From: Collybia mongolica
Taxonomy: Eukaryota > Basidiomycota > Agaricomycetes > Agaricales > Clitocybaceae
Assembly (NCBI GenBank): GCA_013420905.1
Contig: JAAXNY010000016.1
Span: 186,001-250,000, forward strand
Length of the DNA stretch: 64,000 nt
Reading direction: 5' to 3'
Under the pieces are notes generated by a model. That model did not search any database. It was not told the origin of the DNA and saw nothing but the letters and a program-made list of their open reading frames with translations. Position numbers and translations under genes: made by a program. Shown in pieces: positions 58,155 through 64,000 of this stretch (the first letter of the stretch is position 1; each line of letters starts with the position of its first letter).

Positions 58155-59768
58155 ATGACCCTAACGTACATCTCCCCAGCTCTCTGGACTCTCCTCGCCC
58201 TGCCCACCCTCTCCGTAGCCTATACATGGAACTTCAAGAACACTCCGCAGCAATGCTCAAATCTTACCATCTCTATATCGGGTGCAGGCGGAAAACCACC
58301 ATACCGGGTCCTCATCTTGCCGTTTGGGCCAACGCCGCTTGGAGGCAACGTTGAAGCAAGGAGGATAATTGACCAGCCATTTCCCGGCGACTCGAATTCA
58401 GTCAGTTTTAAACTGAACTATCCCGCAGACTCCCAACTAGTGGCTGTCGTGAGTTTGTCTTCCTTAATCTTTTTCTCTCTGGGTTACTTTGGGCCCGCGT
58501 GACCGATTAATGGTGTTGAAATGTGGCGTATTGGAGTCTTGCTCCAAAAATAATGCTTCTAGGTTGTCTATCCTAGGGATGCTTACATCACACATACAGG
58601 TTAGCGACGCCGCGGGTTTTGGCTCTGGCGGAACGAGCGTAGCCGCTCAAGTCATTACTTCTGCTGATTCGTCGTGCTTTGACAAAAATCAGAGCGTCTC
58701 CCCGCAGTTCGCATTCAGTATCGACCCCGCAAATCAGATCGTCCAATGCCGAAACACACGACTATACTGGATCAGGGACACGGTTCAGGGGTGAGTCATC
58801 TTTCATTATAGTCACGAAGCCCAATCTCATCGCTTGCATCCAGGACACCCAACTTCCTCGGGGTCATTCCGGGTGGCCAGTCATTTGCTATCCCTCAATC
58901 TACCATCACCGACCAGTCAAACGACGGAAAAGGAATAGGGTTCAACTGGAAACCATCACTCAAGGGTGGGACGACTCTCCTCCTCGTCGGAGGTGACGAG
59001 AGAGGGAATGGAACTGCCGGGAGCATTCTTCAAACTGTCAGCAATGGCATGGATAACGATGGAAGATGTCTGAATGACGCCAGCCCAAGTTCCACACCTG
59101 GAAGCCCAGCGGGCGGGAGCTATCCCACAAGCACGACAGGGGCTGGAGTTGGTGGTAGTGGTGGTGGGTAAGCATCCTCATTTTTTACCCCTCCTTTCTC
59201 TGCTAATATCACTTTGAACAGTGGTACCAACACAGGCGCCATCGTCGGCGGTGTCGTGGGCGGCGTAGCATTCCTTGCAGCTCTCATCCTCGTTCTCTTT
59301 TTCCTGCGACGGCGCACAAAGCACTCCAAACGGCAAAAAGAACGCCCTGTCGATTTACTCAACGCCGACGAAGGCGACGAGTCACCTCCCAGCGGGCCTG
59401 GGGGGCGGGCCTCTACACGCAACGAGCTGCCAGAGTACTATCAGCCCGAGCCGTTCATGGTCCCTGACCCGACCGTCCGCTCGTCGTATGATGGCATGGG
59501 AGCGACGTCGTCCGAGGGGCGTCCACTGTCGGGATATACGTCAACGAGCCGTAGCGGGACGCCAGATCTTCTTGGGAGTGTGTACGGAGGCACGGGCACG
59601 AGCGGGGCGGGCTCAAGTGCAGCCGGGAGGAAGGGTCCATTGAGGGCTATGCGGCCAGTTAATGTTATACAGCATGATGACGCGGGTCCGCAGGGGGCGG
59701 CGGGCGGCGCAGAAGAGGAAGTGGAGACGGTAGAACTGCCACCAGCATATACCAATATTAGGAAGTAA
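58155..59768 (+). CDS. Single-pass membrane protein with signal peptide
   Basis: Four exons (58155-58448, 58600-58790, 58844-59167, 59222-59768) sum to 1,356 nt, giving 451 residues; the first intron is 151 bp, the others 53 bp. The start MTLTYISPALWTLLALPTLS is a signal peptide, chosen over an in-frame upstream ATG that would add a proline-rich lead. The ectodomain starts TWNFKNTPQQCSNLTISISG and has about 220 residues with two to four cysteines and a Ser/Thr/Gly-rich stalk. One transmembrane helix follows (GAIVGGVVGGVAFLAALILVLFFL), then RRRTK as a stop-transfer signal and a cytoplasmic tail with ELPEYYQPEPF and ELPPAYTNI. Such Pro-Pro-x-Tyr type motifs suggest contact with WW-domain proteins. 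The architecture resembles fungal wall-stress or cortical sensor-like proteins, but I recognise no named family. Confidence 0.8.
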
Positions 59769-62700
59769 AGAAACCCTGGAGGCAGTGATTCTTGTCATTT
59801 CGTGGAAGTGGAGCTTGTACCTGGATCGATCATTACCCCAGTTTATCGCTACTGCCACCACCAATAACCACCCATTTTTAGTACCCACCAACCGAGGACT
59901 ATACCCGTCAACGGAACACATTTGCATCAACCCCATCATTGCCTCTCTTCGCAGCCCCATATCCCCACTCCCCATTCTCCCTCCACCCTCATCGGCCCTC
60001 CTAACACTACAACCAGTTGTATTTTCGGACATACATCGCCGTGTTCTCCACCCACCTCCCAACCCAGCTTCAGTCACAGCGATCTGTACTACATGCCTCC
60101 CCTCCCTACCAAAATTATTTTTTGCACCCCCTTGTCCCTGTTCGTGTACCTCCCACTTGTTTATCCTTGTCCCATGTCCCCCCCCCCCTTGTTTTTGTTC
60201 CCACTGTTTCGACGCATCGTCTCCTGCCGCGCCTTGTTCCATGGACACCAATTGTGCATCGTGCATATATAATATATTGTATTTATCATACTTGCAAATA
60301 GTCATATTCGATGGTCCGTTCATCTCGTTCTTCTTGAGGCTGGAGTTTTTGTTTTTTTGTTCTTGCTCTTCGGGTCGACTGTGGGGTTGTTGTCAACAGT
60401 TAATGAGGTCGTGGATGGCTCGAGTGGTTGGTGAGCCCTCGGTCGGTGCATTCGATCAGGCTGCTTGATGAAGTTTTAATTTTCTCCACTAAAGTTTCCT
60501 TGATTCATAGGGTTCGGAGCCAGCGGACAGATGTTTTTCGGTGAGGTACGCTTGAGAAGAGTAACGAATACGAAGAACGGTGATGAAGTAGACGGGGTTA
60601 TTGATTGCTACTGACTAGTCGGAGGCTGACATTCAACGCAGGTTTTGGCGTACCGGGGTTGAAGGAATGCATCACCTGTACGGAGGTGAATACTAACTAT
60701 TTGTGGTAATTGAGTGTCGTTGGCTGACTTCATCAGATAGGTTCGTGGGGACAGGATTAATTCCAAAGTGCACTGGCGGATAAACTCAGATAAGCAAGCC
60801 TCCGCGGGAGACTTGAGGGCTACTCAACCCGCCGAAAAAATAGAAGTATCACGCAAAAATGTGTTATTGTATGCCCGTACCCATTCGTTGCGACTGGAAA
60901 TCCACCATCTGGTGTCTCAAGCTGTATCGTTTTTGGAAATTTTTACAGCGGCGACTGGTGTCAACTTGCACATCCTGCTGCTGTTTCTGTTACGGCTGCC
61001 GGTTCGCGTCATTTTCGCTTTGGAGCTTTGTCATTCCAACTATGGAGGTACCGTCTGTATGGACCCCACACTTCCGGAGAGTTGGTCAACAAAGGGGATT
61101 GGGTTGGTACCTCCGGAGTCCGGAAGCGCCCAGCGGTTCGAGCTGGCTCTGCGACCCCCAGGATTTTTTTTTTTTTGACATAGACTGAGTGTTCACCGGT
61201 TTGATATGTCGTTTGAGGCTCTGGTGGCTTTTTCGAGATACCGTTCGCTCCGTCATGACTTATATGGCTCCATTAACTACTTCTCAGTGGCACGGCCCCA
61301 GAACACTCAGGGACAATAATGCGATGAGAGAACAGATAGAGCGCCACTATAAAACATTTGGAGATTGCAAGCCTTCCTTTGGTGAATAGTTCATACTTAT
61401 AATTCGTGACGTGTTGCGTGCAGACTCATGGTCCCGGGGTCGCCGGACCGGTAACCCGAGCCAAAAGTGGATGTGTGTCAGTGTTTGGTCATGACAAGTT
61501 AAAAAACATTTTTTCTTTTATGCGTTTTCTTTCCTCAAACAACAGCAGAACCAAGGCTGCGAAGCTCGTTCCCTACCGGACCTTACACGTCTTTTTTCAC
61601 GAGCGGGCCAAGGTCTGAGCATTACAATCCTCCTGATCTCTCCTAGAAGGAGATGAAGTGTTAGGGCGAATAAGCCTAACCCAGCTGTAACCAGCCAAAC
61701 GACGTATCAGTAAAATACCCTTCCACAGTTGGAGTGATCTTTCGATAAGACTGGCTCTGTCAACGCTTCCCACCGCCCGGAGATCTTCACCATGGAGGGA
61801 GGGCGAAATGGATTATCATGAGGTTTGAAAGCGTCGTGAGGATTGGGTGCTTCATCCTTGGTGCCGACAAGGGCTAGCCACCGACACGAGGGAGTGTTCT
61901 TCGGAACGCGAGTGTGGTCTTCGCCATACTTATACCCTTTGCCCGCGGCGGGAGATGCGACCTACTGTCGGGTACATTCCTGTGTATGTATGCCTCCGGT
62001 GGCGTATATAGTCCTCGAGGGCGTTGCGTACGGGGCAAGCCACCTGTTATTGTTGGCATCATGATGGACCATCCTTTAGTGCACTTCACAGCTCGTATCT
62101 TGGGGCATCCATTGGATATCCATTACGAAACTCGATTCAGACTACTCTTTTGTCTGCTGTGCTATATTTTTTGCCCCCTGCTCACTCGCTTGAGACTTGT
62201 TGCAATCCCATGGCCCACGGATACCTTGCGTGTTGGAGGCTAGTTGCATCGTTTTTCTGGGGGCGGTCCGATACACCCCTTTGTGAGGTCAGTGATATAT
62301 AATCGCTCTGTGTTGAACCTACATTATGAGCCTGCTAAAAGGCATACTTGGACAGGGAATACTGTTATTGAGGCGAAACTACGCACAATTCCTAGTCCTG
62401 GCTCATGCAGGTTAGTCAGTATACTCTTGATCTATACGAATATATCCCAGAGTTGAGTACGAGATAAATATATTTTGATTATCCGAGAGCATAGAAAGAT
62501 GTTTCTTGGCAGGCCTTGAATGCCCGAGGAGTAGTTGGCAGTCGTCATTCAAGATACCTTGCATATCATTGTTGGATAGTGTTTCTGGCCACTACACTTC
62601 AAGAAAGATATTGGTTGCAAAAAAGGGGGGCAGGCGACATCACCACGGTAAAGATATTGCCACCCACCATCTGCAAGGAAGGAGTCGAACTGTTGTGGGT

Positions 62701-64000
62701 TATGCTACCAGTATTTCGGATTGAGTCTGGCCACCAGAGAATGCCTGTATAATAAGACTCGATGGGTTGACAGACCTCCTGAGCCACAACTTAAGACTGC
62801 CTTGGGTTAGATGAATCCTAGAGTATAAAGGTCGAGAACGAGAGCAACGTAGGCTCAAAACAATGTGTGTATTTATCGTTTATGACCAGCCGCTCAAGAA
62901 CGAAGTTTTCGGGTGAAGACAGATCCTTATTCACGATGATGACAAGAAGATTCACAATCGACCAGGGTTGACGGAAAGTTTTTCGGAGGAGGTCCCGGAG
63001 CTCGAGGATGTCGCATCTCGGACAGAATCACGTGACTTCGGTTACTTATACGCGACGCGACCTCTTGTCCGCCACAATCGCTTCTTGCACCTCACTCTCT
63101 ACCATCTGCCCACCTTTCGTCTTTAAAGCCTTCATACTATCGTTACATATGCATGCACCGTGGTCTACACAGTCAGTCATCTCGCCAGTCGCTACTCTCA
63201 TGTACTAAGTCGTCTTCAGTTCACGCTGTCGCCCAACCAATCTCGCCACGCCCGCCGCGCCACACAACCTTTTACTGGTGCCCGCCCTACACCAAGAGTG
63301 CTCTTGAGCATCACTACCCCATTGCAAGCACTCTAGTCTTGGAGGCTAGTACGTTCCCATTTTAGACCTTGATGAGCACAATCCCAGAAGGTGTGGTGGG
63401 CACCAATGCTGTCCGTTGCATCTGAGGATCGCCTGCAAAGGCGTGAGGGGGAGCAGCAGTGTGATTACTCACTCCCCAGGGTGTGCTACCCTCTGCATTC
63501 GGGGATTCCTCAAAGTGTCAGTTGCATTTCATCGTGTGGCTGACAGCCCATGGGTTGGGATTCCTGTCTGTATGGTATCACAGAGCTCGATCGGTTCTTA
63601 TATGGGCTTTCGTGCTCTGTCTTAGGCTTTAGTAGCCCATGGGGGAAGCTCGGCGGTTGTATTCCCTAGGTAATGCCTTACAGTTTGTCGTGATGCTTGA
63701 CCATTAACAATTCCGTATACCTTTTCGCGTCACATAGTTTGCCTCGGCATCTTCGGTTGGCCCACGTTTCCGCGACGTGCTCGAGGGGGTGGACAAGGCG
63801 ATTCTGTTAATTGCTTCCTGGAGTTGGGTAAGCTCCTTCAAGATTTTTTCGGCTTCGTACGCCACCTAACGAATTCTTTTGGCCCTAGCGCATTCATTCC
63901 TGCTGCTGTCAATTTATACTACCTCGTGTTATTAGCCGCAAGGAAACTCAAGCCTGTGAGATATCACCCCAGCATCGCAGAACTGTAACATTTATCATAT
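59769..64000. other. 4.2-kb intergenic region, no gene recognised
   Basis: Pyrimidine-rich 3' flank at about 59880-60240 gives long but low-complexity frames on both strands. A run of 13 T residues lies at 61165-61177. The rest has only short frames without motifs. I see no transposon ends or RNA genes. Confidence 0.4.

Noticed and set aside
59613..60468. Long overlapping frames of 236 (-) and 227 (+) codons
   Set aside because: They lie in pyrimidine-rich flank with biased composition, mirror each other on opposite strands, and show no domain or splice pattern.

Overview
This window looks like nuclear DNA from a mushroom-forming basidiomycete (Agaricomycetes). Genes are cut by many introns of about 47-85 bp with GT...AG ends. 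The protein families also fit: a Tnp2/CACTA-type transposase of the basidiomycete kind, a DUF6535 membrane protein, a class I hydrophobin, patatin-like phospholipases and a Zn2Cys6 regulator. Exon-intron models were read by eye; where the summed exon lengths close in frame I say so.

Region 1 (1-18,150) is an accessory, transposon-rich block. In order it holds the 3' end of a LINE-type element with a poly(A) tail, a decayed Tnp2 (CACTA-like) transposon with an accessory gene, and two 490-bp near-identical sequences in inverted orientation. Then come three patatin-like genes (one degenerate, one truncated and interrupted, one apparently intact) and a DUF6535 gene. The DUF6535 gene carries a 464-bp solo LTR with a 5-bp target duplication inside an intron. 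The truncated patatin carries a 1,054-bp pogo-like element with 24-bp terminal inverted repeats and a TA duplication, inserted in a coding codon. Five transposon reading frames in this block are broken by in-frame TGA codons, all explainable as CGA to TGA changes.

Region 2 (18,480-42,150) is a housekeeping block. It contains a SWI3/RSC8-type chromatin remodelling subunit, an MGRN1-like RING ubiquitin ligase, ribosomal protein uL15 (RPL28/L27a), RNA polymerase II subunit RPB11, mitochondrial ribosome GTPase MTG1, two hypothetical genes, a Gin4/Hsl1/Cdr2-like protein kinase and a pentatricopeptide-like, probably mitochondrial protein. The kinase and the PPR-like gene are divergent and share a 226-bp promoter with TGACGT-type motifs.

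Region 3 (42,150-64,000) is gene-poor. It contains a nine-exon Zn2Cys6 transcription factor whose zinc cluster is completed by a 13-nt microexon, a five-exon hydrophobin pseudogene (frameshift plus loss of the eighth cysteine), and a single-pass membrane protein with a signal peptide. The remainder is intergenic sequence with degenerate duplications and small hairpins. I found no CRISPR, rRNA or convincing tRNA.
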